Shown here piece by piece: positions 51,341-62,085 of a DNA stretch of 64,000 bases (its first letter is position 1; each line of letters begins with the position of its first letter). The DNA is from Sphaerolaimus hirsutus (taxonomy: Eukaryota > Nematoda > Chromadorea > Monhysterida > Sphaerolaimidae). The notes beneath the pieces were generated by a model. It saw only the letters and a program-made list of their open reading frames with translations. It was not told the origin of the DNA and ran no database searches. A program made the translations under genes and the position numbers. The stretch is taken from the NCBI GenBank assembly GCA_964036195.1, contig OZ038451.1, positions 992,001 through 1,056,000 of the forward strand, read 5' to 3'.

Positions 51341-54300
51341 GTAAATGCACCGTATTACCTCGAATTATCCCCCCCCCGCGGGCTTATTTTTTGTTTTCAA
51401 CGTGTGTTTTTCATTGCCCGGAGCACATACCCTGCTTTGTCGTCGGTTTCGGTCCCAAAATTACTAATCTAAAGCCACGATATTGCTGGATGACCACATA
51501 TTGACCAGACATTCATATTGCGACACCATTTGTACATGTGCCGCTATTTCCAGTGCATTGCTGACCACACGCAACGCAGTCTCGATTTTTTTTGTATTTT
51601 TTTCATTTATTTTTTGGTGTTTTACACTTTTTCAAAAGCGTAAAACTAGGCCATGTGAAAAGCTTTTTTACGCTTTTAGTATCCGGATAATTCGGCCAGG
51701 AAAGCGTAATAAAGCGTAAGAGTATTTTACAAAAGTGTAACCGTAAGCGTAAGTACCCATTTACCCGGGTATTTCGAGTAAGCGTACATAAATAGGTATG
51801 TATGCTTTCGCAACTCTGTTTGAGACTGCCCTTTATTTATTTCCTGGTCCAATTTAAGTCGAAAAAGTGTACCTTCTATTGCAGATGCCCTTCTATTGGA
51901 GACCTGCCCATCTATTTATAGAAATACGGTATTTCGAGGGGGGTTGTTAATTCATAGTGGCCATTTTGACGGGGGTATTTCGAGGGGGGTTGTTTATTCA
52001 TAGTGGCCATTTTGACGGGGGTGTTTCGAGGGGGTTGTTTATTCATAGTGGCCATTTTGACTGGGGTATTTCAAGGGTGGTTGAAGAAATATAGTAACCA
52101 ATCACTTTAAGGTCCTGTATTCGATTGGTCCATTTCACCTAATGAATCTGGAATAAATTACCTACCGTATATTTATGAATAAGACGCCAGTGGTGTTATT
52201 TTGTGTCAGAAGCTTTTGAGGTGGCTTTTTCAAGGGGCCATTTTTTGGAGGGGACGGTGATTTTTTGTCAGGATATTTAGTAAAATTCATATACCGTAAT
52301 TATTTTGTATGAATTGGCTTACATGAGTTCCATTAACCTGTAAGACTAAAAGTTCCTCAATGGAATCAATGCTAGTGAATGTCGGTTGCAAAAGAATACA
52401 AAGGTCACACAAATTAAAGTTTTTATGTATTTCCCACCCATCAGAGGGGATGATTTTTCGATGGGATGGGGCAGTTATTTGAGCCTCATCCAGCCGACAT
52501 AGGGTAGTTATTCAAGGGGGAGCTATTCAGGGGGTTGCGAGGGGTTTATTCAAGTATACACGATAGAGCGTAGTGACATTGGCTCGTGGCGGCAGTGCGG
52601 ACGCAGGCATTCATGAAGTGCATCTACTACCTGATCTACGTGGCGTTCTACAGCGACGTGATCCTCGTGTGCATGATCAACGTGAACAGACTCACCGCCA
52701 TCGTGTTGCCCACCAAACACAAATGGGTATGTCCGCTGCCGCTCTGCCAGCTCATAGTGCACAAATGTGCCGCTAGATGCCAATCTGAAGCGTGCATCAC
52801 AGCAAAAATGGGGTGTATAGATAATCGGTGAAGCATTGTGAAGTGTCTTCACACCCGTGAAGTGCCCTGCTCACGCGTTATTCATTGAGACATAAATAAT
52901 TTTATACTTTGCGGTCCGCCGAATATACTGCGGGGTTTATTTTTCAGAGTGAGATTTTGGCGGGGGGTTAAACGGGGGGGGGGGGGTTACCCTACCCTAA
53001 GATCGTTTTCTGATAATTTCCAAATGGTGGAACATAATTCATGACGGATGTTGAACGAAATCTTCAAACTCAACTTTACAAACTCTCAGATCTGGTCGAA
53101 AAAGCCGCTAGTGATCGCGTCAGTGATTTGCCCATTGTTGGTTGCAATGCTCGGAGCAAGTCCCGTGATATTTTCCATTAATTTCAAGTGTGTTGAGCAC
53201 TTACATCAAGTGAAAATTGTCTTTGATGCTATCCAATTTGCAGATCCGCAGGTTTGTTTGTCAACTTAGAGACCTATCAACTTTTAGAAATTGGTGTCCA
53301 CAGTGGACTTAATGCCTTTCCTGAAAGGTTTTTTGGAACAATTTTGATTAACCCATTTAAGATGCCGTCATCATTAGTGATGTTAAAGGCACCGGGAAAA
53401 ATGGCACCGCACCGCACCGGCACCTTTGCCAACGCATGAAAAGGGCACCTGGCACCCTGGGGCACCGGCCAGAAAATGGCAACGCACCGCACCGGCACCA
53501 GTGCCATTCGGAAAAAAATGGCACCGACACCGACGGGCACCGGCGGGTTGCCGGTGCTAGCTAGGGTGTCAACTTTCCGTTTTCCGTTTTCCGTTTCCGC
53601 TTTCCGGAGGCAAATTTTTTTCCGTTTCCGTTTCCGTTTTCCGGCTAAAAATTTTTTTTTCCGTTTCCGTTTCCGTTTTTCCGGCTCATTTTCCGTTTTC
53701 CGGCAAAATTTTCAGTTTTTCCGCCTAATTTTCCGTTTTCCGGCTCAACTTTCTGTTTTTCCCAGTATTTTACCAACATTCTCCCAAACAGTGTTTTAGC
53801 CCAGGGTATTTTTTCTTTCACTTCACTCAAAACAACACATTTGCCTTTCATATTTTGCAGTTCAGTTGTTTTGCGCACTTCTGCCTTTTTTCTATGTATC
53901 CAAATTGAATGAAATTATTTAAAATGTGTTTTCCGTTGTAGAGGGAGTGGGTGGGTTCGGCTGTTAGCGAGAGGTTAGTGGATTAAACAGTTTAATTTTG
54001 CTTTTATATGGGACATAGATTTCGTCGTTTCATCGTCACCAGCTTCATCTGTGCCGAGTGAACAATTGTTTAGTGTTGCTGGCAGTCTGTACAATGAACG
54101 CGGTAGCAATTTGAAGGCAGAAACTGCTGAGAAATTGATCATGCTCCATCAGTTGCTGCCTCAAACCAATTACACCTACTGTTTGTAAAATTTGTTTTAG
54201 TCAGCAGTTCCAGTTTCCTAAATCCATTTTTTGTGTGACTTTTTCATTTGCAGTTGTCATTTTGCAGATTGTTGATGTGATTTATTCTTTGACATTATAG

Positions 54301-55833
54301 TGTTGCTTCAAATACATAAATTACAAGTAAAAGTCAGTGGCAGAATCAATACTTGACTGATGAGCTACCACAATCAAAGCCAAACTGGCAAACATGCAGT
54401 TTTTTCTTCCATTATGCAATTTTTTCTGTTTCCAGCAATAATTCAGCAATTTTTTCCGTTTCTGGCAAAATTTCAGCAGATTTTTTCCGTTTCCGGCATG
54501 ATTTCAGCAAATTTTTCCGTTTCCGTTTCCGTTTTCCGGCCTTTCATTTTTCCGTTTTCCGTTTTCCGGCGAGTGCCAAAAATTTTCCGTTTCCGTTTCC
54601 GTTTTCCGGCAAGTGCAAAAGTTTTTCCGTTTCCGTTTCCGTTTTCCGCCAAAAAGTTTTTGTTGACACCCTAGTGCTAGCACCGAAAGGCACCGCACCG
54701 GGCTGGAGTTTCTGAAGTAAATATCGGGCAGTTTCTCAGTGGAGGCACCTTCGGAAGTGCATATTTCCATGAATTTCCCACCGATTTTGATGGTTGAGCG
54801 CTTAAAATGATCAGAATGATGTGGCGATCACTTTTATGAAGCAATTAGTGATTTCAATTGAAATATAATTTAGATTCGCTCATCAGATCACGTATCAGGT
54901 ATGATGGATTTCACAGTAGGTATATTTATTTGATGGGATGTTTACAAAATAAGCCAAAAAACGGTTGGGTAAATATATCGCTGTTTTTTGAAATATGAAT
55001 AAGCACATATTTACTATGGACAAAATTGCACAGCACATGAAGCCTTCGCCGGTGCCTTTTAGTTTGGCCCTGGTGCTAGCACCTTTGGCACCGGCAAAAA
55101 AGTGGCACCGCACCGCACCGGCTATTCTAAAAAAAATGGCACCGGCACCGGCAGGGCACCCCTGAAGATTGCAATGGCACCGCACCAGCACCGGTACTGG
55201 TGCCCTTCGGTGCCCAGCACCGGGGCACCGGTGCCCCGGTGCCTTTACATCACTAGTCATCATCGAATGTTTCCTAGACGTATACACAGCTTGTGGTTGG
55301 TCGGCTGAGTCCACATCGCTTGAAATGACCAAAATGTCAACTCGCAGATGGAATCAATTGCCCAACTAGTTGACACAATAGCCACGTCTACTCTGGCGGG
55401 CATTTTCGTGCTCATGTTCACAATTATGATTGGGTCGATTCTGTTGTCGACTAGAGAAAATCTCAGCCCGCAGCAGAGAAGGCAAATGAAGGTCGAGGTC
55501 AAATTGACCCTGATCGGAATGGTTTTGATCGGCTTGAACGTGATCAGCGCCATTTCGCTAGTTTTTCTAATGCTCGGTTTTATCGACTGGTCGACTTATT
55601 TCGAAATTTATTCCTACGCCATTTTCGTGTATCTCAACAGCAATCCGTACTTGTTGTTGCTATTTTCGACGCAATTTCAGCGGCTTTTTTTACGCTTTAC
55701 GTCCTGCGGCAAAGTGATGCTGACGTCGAATGCAGTTACGACGGTTCAATTTCGCTCTAATGCGCCTTTCAGTCGTAAGAATACGAATGCTGGGGTGGGG
55801 GCAAGTGCCATGGCGCCAGAGAGTAGGATGTGA
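51131..55833 (+). CDS. seven-helix chemoreceptor of the nematode Srv/Srg type, four exons
   Basis: Exons 51131-51340, 52607-52726, 53090-53251 and 55348-55833 (70, 40, 54 and 161 codons) join in phase 0 with GT/AG borders: CAG|GTAAAT, TGG|GTATGT, CAG|GTTTGT; acceptors CGCAG, TCTCAG, CGCAG. The 325-residue product has seven hydrophobic segments, beginning IITLPIYILVICTIV and ending YAIFVYLNSNPYLLLLFST. After helix 3 it reads NVNRLTAIVLPTKHKW, the nematode-type counterpart of the DRY region; helix 7 has NPYLLL. Length and layout fit Srv/Srg receptors, thought to sense chemicals at sensory cilia. The ligand cannot be inferred. No stop or frameshift was seen, so it looks functional. Intron 3 holds a hAT-3 with a hAT-1 nested inside. 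Confidence 0.75.
51341..52606. other. receptor intron 1, filled with repeat fragments
   Basis: It begins with a CCGTATT fragment (ACCGTATTACCTCGAATTA) only seven bases after the donor. Around 51931-52090 a ~50-bp unit (TCGAGGGGGGTTGTTTATTC plus ATAGTGGCCATTTTGACGGG) is repeated three to four times in tandem. AT-rich filler elsewhere. Confidence 0.5.
52607..52726 (+). CDS. receptor gene, exon 2 (helix 3)
   Basis: It starts AFMKCIYYLIYVAFYSDVIL and ends PTKHKW. The cysteine before helix 3 could pair with the extracellular-loop cysteine, as in other receptors. Confidence 0.7.
53090..53251 (+). CDS. receptor gene, exon 3 (helix 4 and loop)
   Basis: It starts IWSKKPLVIASVICPLLVAM and ends FDAIQFADPQ before GTTTGT. 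It contains a loop cysteine (NFKCVEHL). Confidence 0.7.
53562..54673 (-). mobile_element. hAT-1 copy C, with transposase remnant
   Basis: It starts TAGGGTGTCAACTTTCCG and ends GTTGACACCCTA, flanked by the exact 8-bp duplication GTGCTAGC (53554-53561 and 54674-54681). It is inverted relative to copies A, B and D. The empty version of the site is seen in the related hAT-3 piece near 59734-59745. Unlike the other copies it lacks the BEL pol capture and instead keeps the end of a hAT transposase gene. Confidence 0.82.
53979..54188 (+). pseudogene. hAT transposase C-terminal (dimerisation) remnant
   Basis: An open stretch of 69 codons to TAA contains SSVPSEQLFSVAGSL, then NERGSNLKAETAEKLIMLHQ, the classic hAT C-terminal dimerisation block (S-x-P-S-E-R-x-F-S-x-A-G). 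The zinc finger and catalytic DDE part are absent. This identifies the TAGGGTGTCAAA family as hAT independently of the 8-bp duplications. Confidence 0.85.
55348..55833 (+). CDS. receptor gene, exon 4 (helices 5-7 and tail)
   Basis: It starts MESIAQLVDTIATSTLAG. Helix 5, a basic loop (SPQQRRQMKVEVK), helices 6 and 7 and a 45-residue tail follow, to TGA at 55831-55833. A CCGTATT-family element begins two bases after the stop, so the 3' UTR is transposon-derived. Confidence 0.75.
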   Translation: MESIAQLVDTIATSTLAGIFVLMFTIMIGSILLSTRENLSPQQRRQMKVEVKLTLIGMVLIGLNVISAISLVFLMLGFIDWSTYFEIYSYAIFVYLNSNPYLLLLFSTQFQRLFLRFTSCGKVMLTSNAVTTVQFRSNAPFSRKNTNAGVGASAMAPESRM

Positions 55834-55834
55834 C

Positions 55835-56253
55835 TACCGTATTTCCTCGAAATACCCCCAGGGGGTTTATTATTTCGCCAGCAAAATTTGAGGGGGGGAT
55901 AATTCGAGGGGGGGTCTATTATTTCGCCAGAAATTTTCGGGAATTCCCCACACTCGGACGTAGAAAATTCGAACAATTACATATATGTATATGTATTAAT
56001 AGGTTTAATAGGTATAGGTATACACATAAACCCTTCCCTAACGTCACTCAATCATCAGTTTTAACCTGTGTTCTGCATTGTACAGATCACAAACTGCGGT
56101 ATTTGTCATGTACGTTCTCTTTACACTCAATGTGAGGGAGGGGGTATTTCGAGGGGGGGGGGGGGTTATTATTTCCTCAGCCGAATTTTAGGGGGGTATT
56201 TCGAGGGGGGGGGGGTTAATTCAAGGGGGGGAATAATTCGAGGTAATACGGTA
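55835..56253. mobile_element. CCGTATT-family element, complete copy
   Basis: It runs TACCGTATTTCCTCGAAATA to AATTCGAGGTAATACGGTA, with TA at both ends. The interior has the conserved words GTGTTCTGCATTGTACAGAT and CATGTACGTTCTCTTTAC and several G-runs of up to 14. It lies directly behind the receptor stop codon. Confidence 0.65.
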
Positions 56254-56535
56254 GTGATATAAAAAGCGCCAAGACTTTGACGCCAAGCTCCAAGAGCACC
56301 ATGACCTCTGACGACCTCCAGCGCCAAAGCGCCATTGGCGCCTGAAAAAAAAGTTGCGCCAAGCGCCAAGAGCGCCATGGCTTTTTTTGCTTTGGCACTG
56401 ACACTAAGCGCCTGCCAGGCGTTTTGTTCCCAGCGCCATGCTAAAATGGCGTTGTGTTGCCATGTCATGCTCCAAGAGCGACATATGGCGCTTTTTGCTT
56501 TGGCGTTGGCGCCACACGGCGCTTTTACATGACTA
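56252..56535. mobile_element. hAT-2 copy abutting the CCGTATT element
   Basis: It starts TAGTGATATAAAAAGCGCC and ends GGCGCTTTTACATGACTA; its first bases overlap the final TA of the preceding element. No matching 8-bp flanks were found. Confidence 0.55.
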
Positions 56536-57284
56536 GATCTGACAATGGGAAGCTACTCCTCGCACAGCAAAAACAGTGCTGGTGATCCGTTGTTAAGTGA
56601 CCTCACGCAAACACTTCAACACACTTCACGAATTTCCAAGCACTTCAAATGTAAAGAATTTAGTAAAGAAATTTGTGAAGTGTCTGTGAAGTGCACACAC
56701 AGATGAGATTAAGTGTGATCACAGGCTGTGAAGTGCATGGTGATCGGGTGTGATCAGACTGTGAAGTGTGTAATGATCATGCATGATCAGGCATGGAAGT
56801 GTGTTCATTGGGGGTTTTCATAACACTCAGTACACCCCATGAGTACTTTATTTGCTGTGGCCGTCGCATGTGCTGTAAAGCATTCTAGCTGAAAGCGTGT
56901 GAAGCGGTTTTTGTGAAGGCGTTCGTGACATCTTCACAAAATGGTTAGGTGAAGGGTCTGTGAAGTGAAGTATCATTGTCTATAATGATGTGTGTTGCGT
57001 TGTGTACATATTTATGATGGGTATGATTTTACATAATGCAGGTGACAGTTCTGCAAATTGAGAAGTGAGAAGTAAAATGGCAAAAGCGAAGTAAAATGGC
57101 AAGTAAATTGGCAAAGTGAGCTAAAAAATAAAAATAATAAAGTAATTTCTCTTCGCTTTTGCCATTTTGGTTCTCACTTCTCAATTTGCGAAACTGGTCG
57201 CTGGTTTATGTTGTTAATATTTTATTTACATTTTTTGATTACGATCACTGTTCTCTTTGAATAAATTTCTTGTGTGGTAATGTG
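56536..57284. other. gene-free stretch with GTGAAGTG words and a hairpin
   Basis: About 56590-56990 is rich in CACTTCA/TGAAGTG words, probably an old hairpin repeat. At 57053-57189 a compact hairpin has TCTGCAAATTGAGAAGTGAG facing CTCACTTCTCAATTTGCG, with GCAAAAGCGAAG inner arms. No gene. Confidence 0.45.
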
Positions 57285-57415
57285 ATGGAAAAGCACTGGA
57301 AAAAATGGCACTGCACCGCACCGGCACCAGTGCCATCGCGTCAAAATGGCACCTGGCACCTTGGGTACCGGCCTAAGAATGGCACCGCACCGCACCGCAC
57401 CGCACCGCACCGAGT
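57285..57415. repeat. hAT-3 fragment
   Basis: GTGATGGAAAAGCACTGGAA leads into GGCACTGCACCGCACCGGCA words and a run of CCGCA units, cut at the right by a hAT-6 copy. Confidence 0.5.
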
Positions 57416-57999
57416 TGTTAAAAGGTACGTACGTTTACTCGAAAAATACGCGTACTCGAGTACGCGGTAAATACATTTACATATACTTTTCAAAAAAATA
57501 CCGTACGCGCTTGTACGCGTACACTTTCAAAGCGTACACGTACAGAAAATGTATTTATGAAAATTCAATGTGGGACATATTTATGAAGTAACTACACTGC
57601 TATGTATTTACAGAAGTGGTTCCATTGAATAAAAAAAAAATGCCTTTAAAAACTTCAAAATTCGCAACCAAATTGAAATGGTTGTGGAGACAATGGATGT
57701 GGTAAATGAGTCGGGAGAACGATGATTTTATCTCCTAGAAAAAAGAGACCTTGAAAACTATATAATCTGTCATTTGCTTATAGAAAAACATACGTTGTGC
57801 TGTACACGTATGAAAAAGTGCCCACTTTTACACATTCTATGATGAAAAGTAGTCGTTTCTACACTCACAAAAAGTACCCACATTTACGCGTACATACGAG
57901 TAAAAAAAAGTATTTTACGTTTTCTATACTTTGTGGTGATTAAAAAAATACTTTACGTTTACATATACTTTTAAAAAAGTTCAGTAATTCTAACTGTAG
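57413..57999. mobile_element. hAT-6 related copy
   Basis: It starts CGAGTTGTTAAAAGGTACG and ends AAGTTCAGTAATTCTAACTG. The interior carries the GTACGCGTACACTTTCAAAG and TTTACGTTTACATATACTTT words of the family. No exact 8-bp flanks. Confidence 0.5.
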
Positions 58000-58053
58000 G
58001 TGGAAATATGGCTAGCCAATCATGCGTAAAAATGTAATGACCATTTTGTGCAG

Positions 58054-58222
58054 ACACTCCGACGACTCGAGAACGACCATGTGTGACCGAATGACGGCCC
58101 GCAGTGCACAGGGAAGTCACAGTGAACGCGAGGTTCACTGTGCACTGCAAATCTGCCAACGAGGCTGCAGCCCCAGGACGATACGCCCGAATGGACACTA
58201 CTGCGGCCATGAAATTTATTAA
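58054..58222 (+). CDS. possible last exon of an unknown secreted or Cys-rich protein
   Basis: An acceptor-like CATTTTGTGCAG is followed by an open frame of 56 codons to TAA with REVHCALQICQRGCSP and NGHYCGHEIY. It contains five cysteines and lies before AT-rich sequence resembling a 3' UTR, with AATAAA-type signals at about 58903 and 59250. No family is recognised and no upstream exon is visible, so this may be chance. The DNA holds a 10-bp-stem hairpin (CACAGTGAAC, GTTCACTGTG). Confidence 0.2.
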
Positions 58223-59654
58223 GTATTTTTTCTTTCCGTTAATTACGTAACTATTCCCGTGTGATTTTAATTGTTTCATTTCCTGTTTCAATTAATTAAG
58301 CTAATTAAGTTACCCGCATTTTAAGTTAATTAAGTGATTACTTTCGTTTTTTTTTGTTTTGTTGGATGTACTTTTTGATATGTAATTTCGACTTTTAATT
58401 TTTAAGGTTTCTATTAAGTTTACATAGTTGATCAAAAGGGTGCAGTGTCTGGGAACGGGTTAGAAAAGCTTTGAAGTTTCTTGTTAAGCTAAAGGTGTTG
58501 ACCCTGTTAGATAGATAACATTCAGAAATTTCCCCGACCAAGTGCATTTTTATTTAGGACTAGGTAATGAATGGAAAAGTGGCAAAACGGCAATTATTGT
58601 CGACATGCGACTGCAAGACACATGCAGAGCACAGTCTAAAGTGAAGAGCACAGCAGTGCCAATTAATTATTCCCATCACCCAGTGTGATCGGTGAACTCA
58701 CAAGTGCTAGTGTCTTTGTAGCGCGTGTTCATGCCCGAAGTTCCAACCCTTACCCGGCAATGCAATAACCTTGAGTAAACCCCCGCAAATGAGCGTTCTT
58801 TCTGTGGCCTTGGTCTGGTGCGCTATAAAAAATATTTCACCTAAAGGGGCGCAAGGTGATAACACGTGTCACACCACCTGTTCTAAATTGTACTGTAACC
58901 TCTGAATAAAACCCCAGTTTATGACACTCACCTCTGAGATATTTTAATTGTGCTTAATTACGTTCGAGTACTCACAGTTACCTTTATGCAATTAGTTTAA
59001 TTTACTTTTTGTCATTTTCCCCGCATTTACTCATTTTTCCCGTGCCTTGTATGCTGTATTACTCGTTGCAAGTGATCATTGTTTTTGTTTTGTAATCTTC
59101 TAATTACAGTTAATTGTTGTGTCTCAGATTTAGTATTCATTAATGATATGGTAGACTTTCTGTGATTATAAAACGCACTGATTTTATGTTTTTTCACCCA
59201 CTAGAGGCTTTACGACTCACTCAAGCTATTGTGAAATTGACTCTGACTATATTGCTAAATAAAGTTCCCGTGAATCCAACTTGGTCCCCCTGAAGCATAC
59301 TAACTGCTTGTATTTTAATTTGATTTTTTATTAATTACGGCTTTATTTTAGTTACGGCTTATTAACAGTTAATCGAAGTAAACCGCCAGCTGCAGTTACG
59401 AAAGGGATTGGTAAGTTGCCGTGTCCGTCCTCGGGAACTTGTCAGGACCCCAATGGGTACTGGCGCTGTTCCTGATTTGCGTGTAAAATCCCCGTACCAT
59501 AAAAACAAACATTTGTTTAATTACGCACGCAATTAAAAGCGCAAAGGGACCGGAATTTACAATTCTCTGCCGCGGTAATTTGACGAGTGGCGTATTTTTG
59601 TGGTAAAAACGGAAACTAGTAAAATTAGTAAAGACGTAAAATATCTGACACTAA
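58223..59654. other. gene-free, relatively repeat-poor stretch
   Basis: This is the longest part of the window without an obvious transposon signature. It has AT-rich TTAATTAAG words near 58240-58330. No exon with convincing borders was found; it may be UTR or intergenic sequence. Confidence 0.35.
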
Positions 59655-59905
59655 CAACTCTGCACCGGCACCGGTGCCATTTTGAAAAAAATAGCACAGG
59701 CCACCGGCACCCTGGGGCACAGACCGGCTGCCGGTGCTAGCACCGAAAGGCACCGCACCAGGCTGGATGTTCCAAAGTATTTATCGGGTATTTTCTTAGA
59801 GGCCGCACCTTTGGACCGGCATATTTCCATGAATTCTAAGACCGATTTTGATAGTTGAGCACTTAAAATGATCAGAATGATGTGGATGATCACTTTTAAA
59901 CGCAA
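59655..59905. repeat. hAT-3 fragment carrying the empty site of hAT-1 C
   Basis: It matches the hAT-3 part at 54674-54840 (GCACCGAAAGGCACCGCACC, GCATATTTCCATGAATT, TTAAAATGATCAGAATGATG). CCGGTGCTAGCACCGAAAGG here is continuous, whereas in 53375-55255 the word GTGCTAGC is duplicated around hAT-1 C. Confidence 0.65.
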
Positions 59906-60112
59906 TTAGAATTATTACAAATGAAACTCAAATATTTAATACACTCCAATACATGTCATGTAAAATGCGATGTAAAATGTAAAAAGTCATGTAAAGTGTC
60001 AAATGTCATGTAAAATTCCTTGGAAGATGTCAAATGTCATGCATAGTGTCGTCAAAGGCAAACAAATAGATAATAAATTAAATAATATTTGACATATTTT
60101 ATGACATTTTAC

Positions 60113-62085
60113 TAGGGTGTCAAAAAAATTTTTTTACGGAAAACGGAAAACGGAAAGGTAAAATTTTTTCACTTTACGGAAAACGGAAAACGGAAAGGTA
60201 AAAAAAAAATTTCTGCCGGAAAACGGAAAACGGAAAGGTAAAAAAATTTCACTCAGTGGAAAACGGAAAACGGAAAGGTAAAAAAAAATTGTCGGCCGGA
60301 AAATGGAAAACGGAAAAATGAAATGCCGGAAAACGGAAAACGGAAAGCAAAATTTTCACGGAAACGGAAAAAAATAAAGTGAAATTAGCACGGTAATAGA
60401 CAAATTTGCAGAAGGAAAACCTGCATGCAGGTTTGCCTGTTTGGCTTTGATTGTGGTAGCTGTACATTCTGCAACTATGGATCATGCCTGTAACTTCACT
60501 TGTAGTTCAAGCTTAACTGAACCAACAAAAAATCATCAAAAAGTAGCCATAGTGGCCATAGGAAAGGAAACACTACAACAATTTCACAGCCTAGAAGCAG
60601 TGGGAATCACTGATGACCCCTATGCAATTGATGACGACATTGCAGAGGAGATGATAATAAATAGCATAAAATTCAATGACAACAACAAACAATACTATAT
60701 TGACTGGCTGTATAAAGAGAGTATCAGTGACCTGCCCACGGGAAAAGCAGAAGCCTTGGCGTGGTTTAAATCACTGATAAGAAGATTCAACAAAGATCCA
60801 AACTTATTCGAACAATACCGGAAAGTTTTGGACAACCAACTAGAAAAGGGAATAATTGAGATCTGTGATGACAAAACAGACAACAAGGGGATTCATTACC
60901 TGCCACACCAGCCAGTAATCATGCCGGGCAAATCGACATCATGCAGAATCGTGTACGACGGGTCGGCAGGTAAGCCCAGTTTCAACAAGTGCCTTTTTAG
61001 AGGACCAATTACAACACCATTAGCACTGGGCCTGCTCCTGAGGTTCAGGGCAGGCAATCTATCATTAATTGCTGATATTGAAAAGGCATTTTGGCAAATA
61101 GGATTGCATGACCAAGCTAGAGACTACACACAATTTTTCTGGCTGAAAGATGCCTCAAAACCAGTAACTGAAAATAACTTAATAGTACTTTGTTTTAAAC
61201 GCGTACTGTTTGGACTTGTCTGCAGCCCAGCAATTTTGGGAGCAGTCATAAAATACCATTTCAATGTGACAATAAACAACATGAATGAATATGAAGAAAA
61301 TGTAGGGGAATGAAACCAGTTGGCAATGAAAATAAACAACATTTACGTCAATAACTTCATCATGAGTGTCACAAATGAAGTTGAAGCTTTAGAACTATAT
61401 TACAAAGTCAAAGCTTTATTTAACCAATGTTCTCTGAACATGAGGGAATGGCTATCAAACTCCAGATCAGTCATGAATGAAATAGCAGAAAACAACAGGA
61501 GTCCAAAGGTGAATAAAATTGTCGCAGTAATGGGCATGAAATAAAATAACTGAACAGACATGCTGGCAATATCAACACCAAAATTGCAAATTGACAGCAT
61601 CACAACACCAACCAGACAAAACTTGAATCAATTATTGGCATCAGCATATGACCCAATTGGGTTCACAGCACCTGTTTCACTGACCCTGAAATCCCAGTTG
61701 TCAATGCTGCTCCAAGAGACAAAAACAACACAATGGGATGAGCCAATTAAAGATAAATACAGATTGGAAGAACAATGGAAACATGCCAGAAAACTGAAAA
61801 TCGAGCCAGAAAATGGAAAAATGGCCTGGTAAAACGGAAACGGAAAGGTAAAAATTTTTCAGCCGGAAAACGGAAAAATGGGCCGGAAAAACGGAAACGG
61901 AAAGGTAAAAAATTTTCAGCTGCCGGAAAACGGAAAACGGAAAGGTAAAAATTTTTCGGCTGCCGGAAAACGGAAAACGGAAAGGTAAAATTTTTTCGGC
62001 TGCAGGAAAACGGAAAACGGAAAGGTAAAAAATTTTCCTGCGGAAAGGCGGAAACGGAAAACGGAAACGGAAATTTGACACCCTA
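60113..62085 (+). mobile_element. hAT-1 copy D carrying a captured BEL pol fragment
   Basis: 1973 bp, TAGGGTGTCAAA to TTTGACACCCTA, flanked by the exact 8-bp duplication CATTTTAC (60105-60112 and 62086-62093). Arrays of CGGAAAACGGAAAGGTAAAA units form both terminal regions. The middle (about 60463-61800) is BEL pol. The word GTTTGGCTTTGATTGTGGTA at the left junction is shared with copy C, where pol is absent, marking the capture boundary. This copy shows copy B as it was before BEL-2 arrived. Confidence 0.85.
60463..61800 (+). pseudogene. captured BEL/Pao pol fragment in hAT-1 D
   Basis: The frame open at 60441-61313 holds QQFHSLEAVGITDD, YLPHQPVIMPGKSTS, IVYDGSAGKPSF, LIADIEKAFWQIGLHD and RVLFGLVCSPAIL. 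It stops at a TGA (61311-61313), goes on in the same frame with NNIYVNNFIMSVT, and after a TAA (61542-61544) and a frame change shows AYDPIGFTAPVSL. The polymerase motif YVDN is changed to YVNN, so it could not copy DNA. It covers only the linker to the RT connection, with no gag, RNase H or integrase. It is best aligned to BEL-2 but clearly diverged from it. Confidence 0.82.

Larger units (their letters stand above)
53375..55255. mobile_element. hAT-3 element in receptor intron 3
   Basis: It starts TAGTGATGTTAAAGGCACCG and ends CGGTGCCTTTACATCACTA, with the exact 8-bp duplication GTCATCAT (53367-53374 and 55256-55263). The arms consist of GGCACCGCACCGGCACC words. A hAT-1 copy (53562-54673) is nested inside. 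Related pieces lie at 57285-57415 and 59655-59905. No transposase of its own is seen. Confidence 0.8.
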
